Below the pieces are notes generated by a model, which saw nothing but the letters and a program-made list of their open reading frames with translations, did no database searches and had not been told where the DNA came from. A program made the translations under genes and the position numbers. This document shows, in pieces, positions 27,639-37,786 of a stretch of DNA of 64,000 nt; positions within the stretch are counted from its first letter, which is position 1, and every line of letters begins with the position of its first letter. The DNA is from Metallosphaera tengchongensis. GTDB lineage: Archaea > Thermoproteota > Thermoprotei_A > Sulfolobales > Sulfolobaceae. The DNA lies in assembly GCF_013343295.1 (NCBI RefSeq), contig NZ_CP049074.1:2089501-2153500 (forward strand). The letters run 5' to 3'.

Positions 27639-28424
27639 TTAAGCAAATTTAAAACTTGTTTTTGTAAAATACGTCATCAGCTCCCTATACGAATTTATAT
27701 ACGCTAACATTAATTCAGTACCCTTATCACTGTGAGTAATCATGGTTTTTAAAGCAGAATCGTTATGGATTCTATAAAGCACTAGTAAATCGTTAGTCAC
27801 GGTTATAACTCTAGCCTTCTCCAAGGCGCAGGGAAACCAATATATTTCTACGTTGATGCCCGCGCACTCCAAAACGCTGATACAATCAAGGGCTAGTCTC
27901 TTAGATATTGCTGTACAGCTATTATACATGTCAGGGTGGAAATTTTTTAAAATGTATTTTAAATATTTGTATTTTAAATATTTATCTCTACTGAAATAGT
28001 TTATACTACGGGTTACTCTCTTCCTCGGCGTTATATCTCTTCCTTCTTCGTCTATAAGTGAAAATCCGTTATGGAAGAAATCCATGTCGTTCCTAGAAAA
28101 AACTTCTCTAGGGATTTCCGGCTTCTCTCGTAGAAATAGATCGTCATCTTCTAGAAAGGAAATTACATCATCGTTTGCATGTATAATTCCCTTGAGGTGC
28201 TTAAAACCTAAGGAGGGAGAGGATTCTACTATTCCAGTACCTCCAATTTCTTTAATCTTCTTATCTATTCGATCATCTTAATAATCCTTAACCACTGTTA
28301 TCTCGTCCGGTGGCTCCGAGGATCTTAGAAGTGAATCTATAGCGTCTAAGATGAACTTTTTTCTTTGATGGGCAGTTATTATAATAGTCAATCTGTCCTT
28401 CGTATTCTTTACCGTTACTAAGAA
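27639..28424 (-). pseudogene. GT2-type glycosyltransferase broken by one stop codon
   Basis: Reading the minus strand from about 28424 gives DRLTIIITAHQRKKFILDAI and, after an in-frame TAA at 28280-28278, SFLEDDDLFLREKPEI and on to the end at 27639 without a shift. The A-H-x-R-K-K-F start and EDDD metal site match the relic at 24928. Apart from the stop the gene reads well, but no good start codon was found upstream, so the 5' end is also uncertain. The 148-codon piece starting at 28085 lacks the catalytic half. Confidence 0.65.
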
Positions 28425-28479
28425 AAGGAAATATTAAACCTTTATTATCACTTGCAACGTAATCAGGGTTAGGATTGAG

Positions 28480-29370
28480 ATGAAAGTTACAGTTGCAATA
28501 CCGACATATAATAGAAAAGAAAAGTTGAAAAAGCTACTTCTCTCTCTGGAAGAATCTAATTTTAGGGATTTTGAGGTTATAATTGTAGATGATGCGTCAA
28601 GCGATGGAACTGATAAGATGATAAGAGAGGAATTCCCCGATGTAAGGTACATTAGGCATGAAAAGCCTACTTTAGTTGCTAAATCTAGAAATGACGCAAT
28701 AGAAGCTAGTAAAGGAGAATATATCTTCTTCATTGATGATGATAACGTTGTTGAAGGGACAACAATTGAAAAGCTAGTTGAATTCTTAGATAACCACGAA
28801 GATGTAGGTGTTGTGGCGCCAGTTACATGTTGGTACACCTACCCTGACAAAATTATGTATGCAGGTGCCATACTATCTAAGTTTACAAGGAGAACAATAC
28901 CACTGTTTTCGGGGAGACCTTGTAAAGAACTTGAGGTAAAAGTCATAGAGGCAGATATTTTCGCTAACAGTTATGCTATAAGGAGAGAAGCGATAAACAA
29001 AGCTGGTCTGATCCCCTGGAAAAGAATCCCCTGGAACGGTGAGGACGGATATCTACACTACAAAATCAAGAAGCTAGGTTATAGAAATGTAACACTAGGA
29101 TCTGCGAGAGTATATCATGACGTTCCGATATCAGAAGGTATTAAGAGATATAATAGAATGAGACTCTACTATGCGATAAGGTCTAAGATAGTTTTTCACA
29201 AAGATCTAGATGAGGACTTACAAAAGTTAACCTTTTACTTATCCACGTCAGCGTATCTTGGTTATTATCTCTACATTGCTACAAAACTTAAGTGTGAGAA
29301 GTGTATAAAAGCAGTTCTTCAAGGTTATATTGATGGAATTTTAGACGGTAATGAGCTAAAGTATATATGA
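28480..29370 (+). CDS. GT2-family glycosyltransferase
   Basis: A 296-aa intact enzyme with the GT-A fold. VAIPTYNRKEKL (5-16), VDDASSDGT with D37-D38 binding the nucleotide, and FIDDDN (D86-D88) as the metal site are visible, followed by an acceptor region with WNGEDGYLHYKIKKLG, whose ED would be the catalytic base. No transmembrane helix is evident; the enzyme probably works at the cytoplasmic face on a lipid-linked glycan. The ATG at 28480 is preceded by AGGATTGAG, a possible Shine-Dalgarno site, so this transcript may have a leader, unlike most neighbours. Sugar specificity cannot be told. Confidence 0.82.
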   Translation: MKVTVAIPTYNRKEKLKKLLLSLEESNFRDFEVIIVDDASSDGTDKMIREEFPDVRYIRHEKPTLVAKSRNDAIEASKGEYIFFIDDDNVVEGTTIEKLVEFLDNHEDVGVVAPVTCWYTYPDKIMYAGAILSKFTRRTIPLFSGRPCKELEVKVIEADIFANSYAIRREAINKAGLIPWKRIPWNGEDGYLHYKIKKLGYRNVTLGSARVYHDVPISEGIKRYNRMRLYYAIRSKIVFHKDLDEDLQKLTFYLSTSAYLGYYLYIATKLKCEKCIKAVLQGYIDGILDGNELKYI

Positions 29371-29415
29371 TAAATATATGGAGAGATATCCTTCTCTGAC
29401 CTAGGCTTCAAATAT

Positions 29416-31515
29416 TTATATGGTGAGGAGTCTTTTTATTGCTCTTGCAAGTATTGGGATTAGTATCATGATCACGGCTATAAGCAATGTTGTTGCCAAT
29501 AACACATACCCCTCAAGCTGGTAGTAGTAGGCTGAGTTAGTGATTTTAATGTAATTAGATTTTGTTTCAAAAGCGTTAGCATAGAGAAATTGGAGGTGAG
29601 ACGTCATATTATCCGCTATCCAACTAGGGTTATATGCGTAAGTGAGAACTATATATCTATATTTTACGTTAGCTAACTCATAAATCGAAGGATTTATTTC
29701 CTTGTAGGAGATAGGTTTAAGGAGTTCAGATACGTTTTGTGTATATACATTTAGGTTAGAAAGGTTATAGTTAGTCCCTAGAAATAGCGAGGAATTCATA
29801 TTGTTCACTTCATATATGTAATATGGAGAGAAATTTGCAACTAGTCTTAAAAGACCATCTTTTTGATACTGCTGAAGAGTGTGAATATAGTTTGTTATAT
29901 TATAATTTAGTGCATCTCCCTGCAAAACAATATATCTTATATTGGTCAAGTATAGAAGGTTGTATAAGGGTAGTTCAGCTGATCTATTATAACTATAAAG
30001 ATAGTTAGACAATTCATGGTATATTTCATTAAGTTCAGGATTTGCATAATCATATCCGCCTCCTTCAAAGACTGGCTTATTTGAGCCCCAGACCAAGAGA
30101 TTTACACCAGTATACCATTTAGTATACATCCATAAGTGAGTCTCAGGAATTGCTAAAACGTTAAAGTTTCCTTCTATAGAATTGAGATAAGTAATAGTCT
30201 TCGTAAAATAATGAGGAACAGTTATCGTAGACCATACGGTTCCCTCCACAATTTGATAGCTCGATAATAATATCAATGACAAAAATACGAGTAGTAATAC
30301 TTCTTTGAGATGAGCTCTTTTTATATAACTTGACAGAGTTATTATACTAACTGGTATCAATACTGAGAATATTAACCCTTGAATCCAACCAAAGGCCACA
30401 GTCAATGTTCTAAATTCTACAAAATAAGGAACATTTAAGAAAAGATAATTGTAAACACTGCCAAATGGTGAATCAATGCCTGCGTAAAATGTAGAAACTA
30501 TAAAATATAGGATAGCCCATGGGATTAAGTGTCTTTTTCCATCTTGGCCTTTAATATTCATTAGGAGAAAAGGTATCGAGATCAAGATAACGAGGATAAT
30601 CATATTTATGATATATTTACTAGAATAGCTATAAAGTCCTAAAAATACGTAAACCCAAGGTCTAGCATTCCCTACGAAAAATTGATAAGATACCTTTAAA
30701 AAAGATTGTTGATTAACCGTAGAGATTATGACAGGTAAGGATATGTTGATCCAATACACGTTGCTAAGTAAAAAGAGGATAGGTACGGCTACTGTAAATA
30801 TTATATTAATTTTATTTCTATACAAAAAATAGTAGCCTATGGTTAACAGAATTATAAGACCAAATGTCTCACCTATTAAATAAGTGGTCGCGATTCCTCC
30901 AATTACACTGGATAATAAAATTATAACTCCGAGATATGATAATTTCCTTAAGACTTCCTCGTTCTTTAGTAGTTTTATAATATAATACATAAGTGGAGGC
31001 ATTAAGCAGTATACGAATAATTGCTCATACAATCCAGGTCCATTACTGTAATACACGTCCCAGTTAGTCATATAGGCTACTCCAATCACGAGAGTAAATA
31101 TTACTCTACGGAATGCATTCTCTTCAAAATTGCTAGATCCTACTATAATATTTTTTATTATTTTTAAAATATATGATGCCCCTATGTAGAAGATAAAAAT
31201 TACTAGTACGTATTGAGAAAAGGGAAAGGGTAGTTGATAAGTTAGCAATATAAGGCCATAATACCATAGTTGCGGTATAGCTAGTGTGGGCCCTGCAAGA
31301 AAAGGATAATTATCAAGACCATAAAAAATGTAGTTGCGGTATATTGTCGTCGAGAAATCTGGAGCCAGAGCGAAGTTTTGATCCCCCCAGTACCATGCAT
31401 TTAATTTTAACCAAATAACGGTCTGAAGAATGATATACCCTAGTAGGACAAAATATTCATAGGGAATGCTTTTTCTGGTTAAAAGCATTGATCTCTCCTG
31501 CAGACTCCTAATCAT
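29416..31515 (-). CDS. Large multipass membrane protein, GT-C-like (YfhO/arabinosyltransferase type)
   Basis: A 699-aa protein. Residues ~20-420 form about 12 transmembrane helices, residues ~420-660 an external domain with many N-glycosylation sequons, and a final helix (GYVLLATTLLIAVIMIL) is followed by a basic tail. The first external loop contains WGDQNFALAP, an acidic motif in the position used by GT-C glycosyltransferases that take polyprenyl-linked sugars. The overall plan fits YfhO or AftD-like enzymes, but no decisive motif was identified. A minus-strand TATA-like GCTTAAATATC near 31540-31548 supports the ATG at 31515. It is likely a glycan-assembly enzyme acting outside the cell. 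Confidence 0.55.
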   Translation of the reverse strand: MIRSLQERSMLLTRKSIPYEYFVLLGYIILQTVIWLKLNAWYWGDQNFALAPDFSTTIYRNYIFYGLDNYPFLAGPTLAIPQLWYYGLILLTYQLPFPFSQYVLVIFIFYIGASYILKIIKNIIVGSSNFEENAFRRVIFTLVIGVAYMTNWDVYYSNGPGLYEQLFVYCLMPPLMYYIIKLLKNEEVLRKLSYLGVIILLSSVIGGIATTYLIGETFGLIILLTIGYYFLYRNKINIIFTVAVPILFLLSNVYWINISLPVIISTVNQQSFLKVSYQFFVGNARPWVYVFLGLYSYSSKYIINMIILVILISIPFLLMNIKGQDGKRHLIPWAILYFIVSTFYAGIDSPFGSVYNYLFLNVPYFVEFRTLTVAFGWIQGLIFSVLIPVSIITLSSYIKRAHLKEVLLLVFLSLILLSSYQIVEGTVWSTITVPHYFTKTITYLNSIEGNFNVLAIPETHLWMYTKWYTGVNLLVWGSNKPVFEGGGYDYANPELNEIYHELSNYLYSYNRSAELPLYNLLYLTNIRYIVLQGDALNYNITNYIHTLQQYQKDGLLRLVANFSPYYIYEVNNMNSSLFLGTNYNLSNLNVYTQNVSELLKPISYKEINPSIYELANVKYRYIVLTYAYNPSWIADNMTSHLQFLYANAFETKSNYIKITNSAYYYQLEGYVLLATTLLIAVIMILIPILARAIKRLLTI

Positions 31516-31660
31516 TACGTTATTAACAATTATCGGGATATTTAAGCACTATCGCGTAAGTTATTCTCTAGTGTTAACATAAAGCTTATGCAAAAATCCA
31601 GATAATAATTAGGAAATTAAAAAATTCTCATTTAATAATGACTATATAAAATTTATTGTA

Positions 31661-32464
31661 TCAGTCAGTGAATATACTCAAATCCCATAACATTCTTCCT
31701 ATTAAGAATGAGCTCCCCCTTACTATATAAAGTAAATAAATCAATAGCTTACTTTCCTTGCATATCTTTCTCTTTTTTCTTGAGATGTTCAGAAAATACT
31801 CGTACTTGGTACTCTTTAATACTTTGGTGCTCTTCCCGTATCTGTAGTACTTTTTAACTATCTCTAAAAGCGTCCTATCACCATAATGATAGATCAACTC
31901 TTCCCTAATTACGTTTACGCTATTTGACAGTGAAGATGCCACATAGTATATCAGTTCGTGGTCAGGAAAAATCAATTGGTCGAACTTCTCCCCTAGATCT
32001 CTCCTTAGGATTTCAAAGGTCTTTGAGAGAAGGGGTGAAGAAATTAATCTAGGCAGAGCGAATCCCTTTATAGAGTTAGGTTCGTTACAATACATTATGT
32101 TGTCCTTGTCTAGCTGAGCCAATTTTATCCAGAAGGAGTCGCCAACTTCCCTTTCTCCAACTATTATCATATCGCTTCTATCCTTATCTGTCATCTCTAG
32201 GGCGTCTCTCCTCAAAACTCTAGTCTCGTCTAACAGAAGAGCTCTATCGCCCCTTGAATTTACGTGAGCCAAGTGCCTAGCCTTTAAGAGCTTTACCCTC
32301 TCCTTGATTTCCTTAAACCCGTACTCCTTAATAACGTCGGAAATTTCGTCGCTTCCGGAGTTCACTACTATAACTTCATAGTCTTGAAACGTCTGCTGTC
32401 TTAAGCTCTCAAAGACCTCCCTTAAATACTTACCGTGAATTACCGGAATCTCTATGGAATACAT
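31661..32464 (-). CDS. GT2-like glycosyltransferase
   Basis: A 267-aa protein. The N-terminal SIEIPVIHGKYL, followed by LRQQTFQDYEVIVVNSGS, is a typical GT2 start (S-L-R-x-Q-T). The usual DxD is replaced by LLLDETRVLRRDAL, so metal binding may rely on D-E. PDHELIYYVA near residue 170 could be the ED-like catalytic region. The C-terminus has one hydrophobic segment (LLIYLLYIV). A TATA-like AATATATATTA (minus) lies about 35 nt before the ATG. The GT assignment is good, activity less certain. Confidence 0.7.
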   Translation of the reverse strand: MYSIEIPVIHGKYLREVFESLRQQTFQDYEVIVVNSGSDEISDVIKEYGFKEIKERVKLLKARHLAHVNSRGDRALLLDETRVLRRDALEMTDKDRSDMIIVGEREVGDSFWIKLAQLDKDNIMYCNEPNSIKGFALPRLISSPLLSKTFEILRRDLGEKFDQLIFPDHELIYYVASSLSNSVNVIREELIYHYGDRTLLEIVKKYYRYGKSTKVLKSTKYEYFLNISRKKRKICKESKLLIYLLYIVRGSSFLIGRMLWDLSIFTD

Positions 32465-32829
32465 TATTGAGACTACTTGTCATTTTACCCAAGAGTAATA
32501 TATATTATTTTGATTTGAATTTTTTAGATGACCAATATCTTAACCTTAGAGTTAACTGTTGAGATGAAAACTGAGAGAAACTGATTTAAGGTACTTGATG
32601 TCTCTCATCTAAAACTCTTGAAAGATCTATTTTTAACTTCCTCCCGTTCATTAAAGAAGAAAAATGCTATAATTACCAACACTAAGGCAAATCATTTTAC
32701 TAGCTGGTTAATGGTGACTAAATAGAATGGTAAACTATTTTTGCACGTGGTTCATGAAACTAGGTATTAAATAAGTGGCTAGGTCTTCCTTGCATACAAG
32801 AAGTACAAGAGTTTTCGTATAGTCCATAT
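32465..32829. other. Intergenic, nothing recognisable
   Basis: About 365 bp, AT-rich, separating two glycosyltransferase genes on the minus strand. Apart from the promoter of the preceding gene near 32495-32505, no motif or frame was seen. Confidence 0.45.
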
Positions 32830-33939
32830 TTAGGGAAGAAGTTTCTTAACATGGGACTCCCAGCTATATTTAAGAATTACTTCTCTAATGTTGCTCTGAA
32901 GTTCGGTGTATTCATTCTCTTTCATATTTTCCACAAAAGCCTTGATCTCATCTGCATCAATATTAGATAATACTTTACCAATATTATTCTCCCTAACCAT
33001 ATAAGCGGTGCCTAGTTGGTCATTAATTATCACAGGTAAGCAGTGCCCTAATGCCTCAATTACGCCCGTTGCAAGACCATATTCTCCGAATCCAAATCTT
33101 AAGAAAAACTTACTCTTACGATAAAGCTCGGCGAGTTCACTTTCTTTTAAATTATCTCTCAAGAATACTCTATCTGTGAGGCCACGCCGTTTTATTTCGT
33201 TAATAATATCCTGCTTTAAACTTGAAATCCTCCAATTACCCGCTAATACTAACTTGTATTTCTCAAATCTCTCTGCAATATTCAGGTAAAGTTCAGGCTT
33301 CCTTCCACTATCCCAAAAGCTCACGGACAAAATTATATTCTCCCTTCTCGAAAGAGGCTCACAATCTAGGAGTTCCATACCTGGATAATTCACTTCCACA
33401 TTTAAACTATATTTTTCTTTAACTGAATTAGCGACTTTCTCTGTTACAGCTAGAACTTTATCAGCATTGTACAAGGCGTCTTTTTCTAAATTATTTGCTA
33501 ATTTTCCTAGGATCGGTATATTATAATTAGAAAGCTTTTCGTGAATGAAAACAGAGTATGGGATCCCTAATTCCCGTTTCGCGTAGTAACAACCGAGACC
33601 AGCCCATTGATCATGACATATAAGATAGTCTGCTCCTTCCTTTTTTACAATCTTTGGAACCATTCTAATAAGATCTAAGTCTACTACACTCTCTGAACCT
33701 CTATCAGGAGCAAATAACTTCGTAGCAAGGAAAAAGAAAGGTGTCAGTAAACCAGAACCGTTGCGAATAACAGTATAATCAACACCCTTTAAGAGCTCTT
33801 CATAACCTTTCGTCTTAGAGTTTCTTAGAAATACGATTTTAACTTCATGACCCAACTCCTTAAGCGTTTTATATTCGTTAATGGCTATACGCTGAGCACC
33901 GGCTGTCCAAAGGATCCTCAGTAATATCAGTATTTTCAT
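32830..33939 (-). CDS. GT4-family glycosyltransferase
   Basis: A 369-aa GT-B fold enzyme. The N-terminal MKILILLRILWTAGAQRIAI is the acceptor domain start (G-A-Q-R replacing the usual G-G-x-x). Further on, ICHDQWAGLG and the linker region SVSFWDSGRKP are seen. The donor site has GFGEYGLATGVIEALGHCLP with the EX7E pair E287 and E295. Length is normal for retaining GT4 enzymes that use nucleotide sugars. Upstream of the ATG (minus) is AT-rich but no single TATA box stands out. A truncated paralogue is at 34990-35489. Confidence 0.82.
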   Translation of the reverse strand: MKILILLRILWTAGAQRIAINEYKTLKELGHEVKIVFLRNSKTKGYEELLKGVDYTVIRNGSGLLTPFFFLATKLFAPDRGSESVVDLDLIRMVPKIVKKEGADYLICHDQWAGLGCYYAKRELGIPYSVFIHEKLSNYNIPILGKLANNLEKDALYNADKVLAVTEKVANSVKEKYSLNVEVNYPGMELLDCEPLSRRENIILSVSFWDSGRKPELYLNIAERFEKYKLVLAGNWRISSLKQDIINEIKRRGLTDRVFLRDNLKESELAELYRKSKFFLRFGFGEYGLATGVIEALGHCLPVIINDQLGTAYMVRENNIGKVLSNIDADEIKAFVENMKENEYTELQSNIREVILKYSWESHVKKLLP

Positions 33940-34659
33940 CGAATCAAATTTAAGTCTCTATCTAATATAAGCTTATTTGAAACGACTTTATCTACATTTA
34001 ATTTTAATTATTTGTTATAATGAGTTTTAGTAGAAAATTCGTAAGATAAATATATTCATCAATTCATCTTTAAAATGTCTTAAAATTTTTGTAATGTATT
34101 AGATTAATGATTTTACAGATACGATATGGGTTAGTACAAGCTAATTCTAAGCACTAGATTTACTATTTAATCGCGTAAACTATTAGTTGAGAAAAAGTAT
34201 CGTCCAGCGTAAGTTTAGCGCAAGTCGGCAAGGCATAGCTTATACTAAATTCAGTTAGAACTTTAAGCGTTCTCTTCCCTAAAATTTCATGCCTATGTCG
34301 CATAAACTTCGAAGTCTTAACTAAAGTATTTGATGAAAGTTTTAGCTGAGCACATGAGTTAATTATTATTGGGATTATTTCATCAAGCAATGCTCACTCT
34401 TACCAGAGTTCGCGTTTATCAGGGAGTATACAAAAACTAGTTTGGCATGATTCGGCGAGTGAGAAAAGTTAGCAGGAAATTCATGTCAAACTTAGGATCA
34501 GTAGCTCTGGGATTTGTAGCATCGATTGCATCATGTCATTGGTCAATTTAGTGTGGTTAGATCCAGATCGTTTTATTTCACATAAATTTCACATTCAAAA
34601 TAGCTAAGTTTATTATTAATCTGATAAAATAGATATTTTACAAAATAGACATAAACTTA
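33940..34659. other. About 720 bp without an intact gene
   Basis: AT-rich. A 75-codon minus-strand frame (34163-34390) reads like a protein fragment with a plausible helix pattern but has no recognisable motif and no promoter. It may be a leftover of a glycan gene. Nothing else is visible. Confidence 0.4.
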
Positions 34660-35020
34660 TACGAATATATGATACTCACCGTTGGTGGGTAGATTAGGAA
34701 AGACGACTATTGATATTTATCCAAAGTTCAACATAAAGTTCTTGAAAACAGACGAGTTACCTTTATTTGAAACGGTCATACAGTAGTACAAAGCAGGTGT
34801 TATGGGTAGGGAAATTATAAATGTAAGTAGTAACATAGAAGATTCACAATGTACTTTGCAGTGAAACGAGCGAAGAAAGTTGTAGGATCTGAGCCCTTGC
34901 CCCCTTTGTATAACGTCTCATTGCAGAATGTTAAGCTAGCCGGCATGGAAGACAAGGTAACCTTGACAGACGCTGGTGTTGGCTGAACAGTGTCAATGTG
35001 AGATAAGGGAAGGTTTCCAG
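34660..35020 (+). pseudogene. FkbM-type methyltransferase relic
   Basis: Fragments match the relic at 23704-24704: YPKFNIKFLKTDELPLFETV near 34715, then YFAVKRAKKVVGSEPLPPLY, the part after the SAM-binding loop, near 34850, and AGMEDKVTLTDAGVG near 34940. Several stops and shifts. The 3' end runs directly into a glycosyltransferase fragment, so this is a fused remnant of two genes. Confidence 0.55.
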
Positions 35021-35489
35021 AGTGGTACGACGAGATAGACAAAAGGTTGAAGAGTGGGAAGTCGTCATGACAGGCTCTTGGGCTGTAAAGGAGGAGATGG
35101 AGAAGTTCAAAAAGGAGTACCCTGAGGTGGTAGTGACATGGAGGTTAAGCGAGGAAAAGCTCCAGGAACTTTACGACATGGCCTCTATTGTCTTACGTTT
35201 CGGCTTCGACGAGTTAGGTCAAGGAATGGGGATCATAGAGGGGATATGTAATGGTTTGATCCCTATCGTAAATGAGGGCTTAGGCTCTAAAGAGCTTATC
35301 GTGAACGACGTCAACGGTTACGTAGTTAAGGACTATGAGGAGGCTGCAGAGAAGATAAACTACTTATTTGAGAGCCCAGATAAGCTAATCAGAATGAGAG
35401 ATGAGTTAGCCAGCTTATCGAGGGAGCTGTCTTGGGACAACCATGCCAAGAAAATAAAGCAAGAGTTGGAGAGGGCTGGTTTATTATAA
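34990..35489 (+). pseudogene. GT4 glycosyltransferase, C-terminal fragment
   Basis: Only the C-terminal donor domain remains, about 155 codons open from 35022: VVMTGSWAVKEEM, a LQELYDMASIVLRFGFDELG block, then GQGMGIIEGICNGLIPIV with an EX-type pair around the catalytic loop, and a terminal ELSWDNHAKKIKQEL. Just before 35040 a frameshift joins RFPEWYDEIDKRL to it. The N-terminal acceptor domain is lost. The same tail recurs at 37573-37752. Confidence 0.65.
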
Positions 35490-35493
35490 AGAG

Positions 35494-36240
35494 TCAGTGA
35501 AGAGCTTTTCTAGCAATAATGAACATATGAGAAGCAAGGCTAGGGAAAACATTAGAAATTAGTCTATCTATCCTTTTGATGGCACCTACAGTACCATCAC
35601 CTTCAATCCCTTTAACTTCGATGATCCTAAACCCGAAGTAATCAAGGTATTCTAACATTGCCTTAAGAGTGAACGACTTAATGTGTCCGTTTGTCTGGTC
35701 CTGAAACTTAAACCTCCCGAAACCTCTTGTGAAAGACAAATCGTGGGAAAACGGCTGATAACCTAAAAGCAACACTAATCTGTTTACCCAATGACGCTAA
35801 ATTTGCGTACTAAGGATCAGCACCCTGTCCCTTTTCAGAACCCTACATATCTCGCTTAAAACGGAGTCAAAGTCATAAAGGTGCTCTATTACCTCTTCCA
35901 TGATAACTATGTCGGCGCTATCAGATTATATTGGAATTTTATCCTTGTTAACGTCTGCTTTAATTCCTCTTATCCCACTTGAGTTTGCTTTCCGAATGGT
36001 TTCTTCAGAAATTTCTGTAGATATTAACTCAGATAGCTTAAAGTTCTCCTTAATAAAAAGTAAATTTTTCCCAGTACTACAGTCTATTTCTAACACTGAA
36101 ACCGGTTCCGATACGTATCTCCTTAAGGTCTAATATGTTAAGTCTAATCTTCTCTTATAGTGCTCAGTGAGTTCTGAGAGCTTAGCGTTCTGGCTAGCGT
36201 AAAATTCCTCTATTGGATCCTTAATCTTATTATACTTCAT
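35494..36240 (-). pseudogene. Class I SAM methyltransferase with three in-frame stop codons
   Basis: A 248-codon reading frame from ATG 36240 to 35494 is continuous except for stops at codon 37 (TAG), 105 (TAA) and 148 (TAG), with no frameshift. Recognisable parts: SVLEIDCSTGKNLLF (SAM motif I, usually G-x-G-x-G), DSADIVIMEEVIEHLYDF (post-motif II), then LKRDRVLILST and the tail after WVNRLVLLLGYQP. This fits a Methyltransf_11-type enzyme, such as a glycan methylase. Only the last part (from 35775) would be translated from a GTG. Almost certainly inactive. Confidence 0.7.
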
Positions 36241-36592
36241 AAGGATTATATAAATACGTCTGATGTATATGCATATCTCTTGAATCCTTCTATACGTAGA
36301 CTTAGGAGTAGTATAAAGTAAGTAATTTATAACGTCAATCTTGACTTAATCTTGGACTGCTTATGAGGAGATTAGAAGTAACGAGAAACTATAATTAATA
36401 TAAGCCTTTTAGAGCAGAGACTGAACCCTATAGAGGGTGTTTATAATATCTTGTTTTGGATTTAACAAATAAAATCTAAGAATTCTATCAAATTCCACGG
36501 ATCGCTTAATTTTTCCCATAGTATCATGGTTAAGAGGTCTTAAAATCCGCTATACCCCTAGGATTTTTAAGTCTTAATACACGTTTTATACT
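36241..36592. other. Intergenic with promoter of FkbM gene
   Basis: About 350 bp, AT-rich, without a gene. GATTTTTAAGTC at 36562-36573 is a TATA box centred about 26 nt before the GTG at 36593. The last ~50 bp are nearly repeated at 40570-40623 before a decayed copy of the same gene. Confidence 0.5.
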
Positions 36593-37336
36593 GTGAGAAT
36601 GAATATACCACCGCCCAAAAGATTTCTAGAGCTAATTAGGCAGTATAGAATAACCTATAGAAACTGGTATGATGTAATGTTCTCAATCTTTATTAATAGA
36701 GCACAAATCAGTTGTGTTTTAAACAATGGACAACGTATAACATTAGATCCTAAAGAGGCGGTGCTTCTGGCAGGACTTAACGTAATAAGCCTAGACATCG
36801 ATACTCTCATCTTTAACTATAAGGGTAGGAGAATGATTATAAAAGGGTGGAAATATGGCTACCCTGGGGACTCATTTAGTGATTACGTAAGACTGAACGT
36901 TAACGATAAGAGGGTCTTAGACGTTGGAGCATCAATAGGTGACTCTCCCATTTATTTTTCATTGGCTGGGGCAAAGGAGATAGTTGCTGTAGAGGTTGAC
37001 AAGAAGCGGGTGGAGCTGATGAGAGAGAACTTGAGGATAAACGGCATAAACAACGTAATGGTCATCGATAAAGGAGTAGGGACGTCGGACACCGAAAACC
37101 AGGTAAGTTATTTCACGCTAGTTAAGGATTACGGGCCATTTGATGTCGCTAAAATTGATTGTGACGGGTGCGAGAGGGCGTTAATCAAGTACGTCAAGGA
37201 AATACCGGAACTACTAATAGAGTGGGATTACACATACAATGACTTAGTCTACCAACTGAGGAGAAATGGGTATAAAGTCATGAACGAATACGCCCTCTAC
37301 AATACACTGGGGTTTTTACACGCGTGGAGAGAGTGA
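36593..37336 (+). CDS. FkbM-family SAM-dependent methyltransferase
   Basis: A 247-aa intact enzyme. The first ~100 residues are the variable N-terminal part (PPPKRFLELIRQYRITYRNW), then VLDVGASIGDSP (108-119) binds SAM, EIVAVEVDKKRVELMRENL follows, and the FkbM hallmark VAKIDCDGCE gives the I-D-x-D-G-C-E motif. FkbM enzymes transfer methyl groups to sugar or polyketide hydroxyls, so a glycan-modifying role fits the neighbours. The start is GTG at 36593 (ATG is the third codon), placed 26 nt from the TATA box. A partly duplicated, decayed copy is at 40590-41084. Confidence 0.8.
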   Translation: MRMNIPPPKRFLELIRQYRITYRNWYDVMFSIFINRAQISCVLNNGQRITLDPKEAVLLAGLNVISLDIDTLIFNYKGRRMIIKGWKYGYPGDSFSDYVRLNVNDKRVLDVGASIGDSPIYFSLAGAKEIVAVEVDKKRVELMRENLRINGINNVMVIDKGVGTSDTENQVSYFTLVKDYGPFDVAKIDCDGCERALIKYVKEIPELLIEWDYTYNDLVYQLRRNGYKVMNEYALYNTLGFLHAWRE

Positions 37337-37353
37337 CGCAGGCCAGTTTAGCT

Positions 37354-37452
37354 AAATGAGCTCTTTCACCTTATCTAGTGTCTTCGCCCAAGCTGGATAT
37401 TCACAGTGGGGTACTTTTGTCGACCCTCCAGTAGCGTCAAAGTAGACCATTT
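37354..37452 (-). pseudogene. GT4 C-terminal tail fragment
   Basis: Reading minus from 37452: MVYFDATGGSTKVPHCEYPA, then WAKTLDKVKELI and a stop. The DATGGSTKVP segment is typical of the last part of a GT4 reading. Only 32 codons remain, so the rest of the gene has been lost. Confidence 0.45.
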
Positions 37453-37572
37453 CTTCCCGTCTGACATTACTTCATTTATATCGGAAACAAGCCAAGAGCC
37501 CATACTGGTGGGGACTTTTTTGGTGTCGCTGTATTGAGCGTGAGGTAACTTATGTCACAAGTAGAGCTCATT

Positions 37573-37752
37573 TCAATCCACGTTAACGTAAAAGGCTACG
37601 AGGAGGCAGCGGAAAAGATAAACTATCTGTTTAAGAGCCCAGACACGCTGGACGGGATGAGGGAGGAGCTGAAGACCTTAGCACACGAGCTCTCATGGGA
37701 TAACCACGCTAGGAAGATAAGGGAGGAGCTGGAGAACGTTGGAATGTTATGA
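37573..37752 (+). pseudogene. GT4 C-terminal tail fragment
   Basis: KGYEEAAEKINYLFKSPDTL and HELSWDNHARKIREELENVG match the end of the fragment at 34990-35489 almost residue for residue. The first codons of the open frame (from 37552) are foreign. It is a leftover of a second copy. Confidence 0.6.
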
Positions 37753-37786
37753 TGAGTGATACGGATCATAAAATTAAAGATCTTAA

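Noticed and set aside
35494-36240. In-frame TAG codons as pyrrolysine or recoding
   Set aside because: One of the three stops is TAA, no pyl genes are expected in this lineage, and the neighbourhood is full of pseudogenes.
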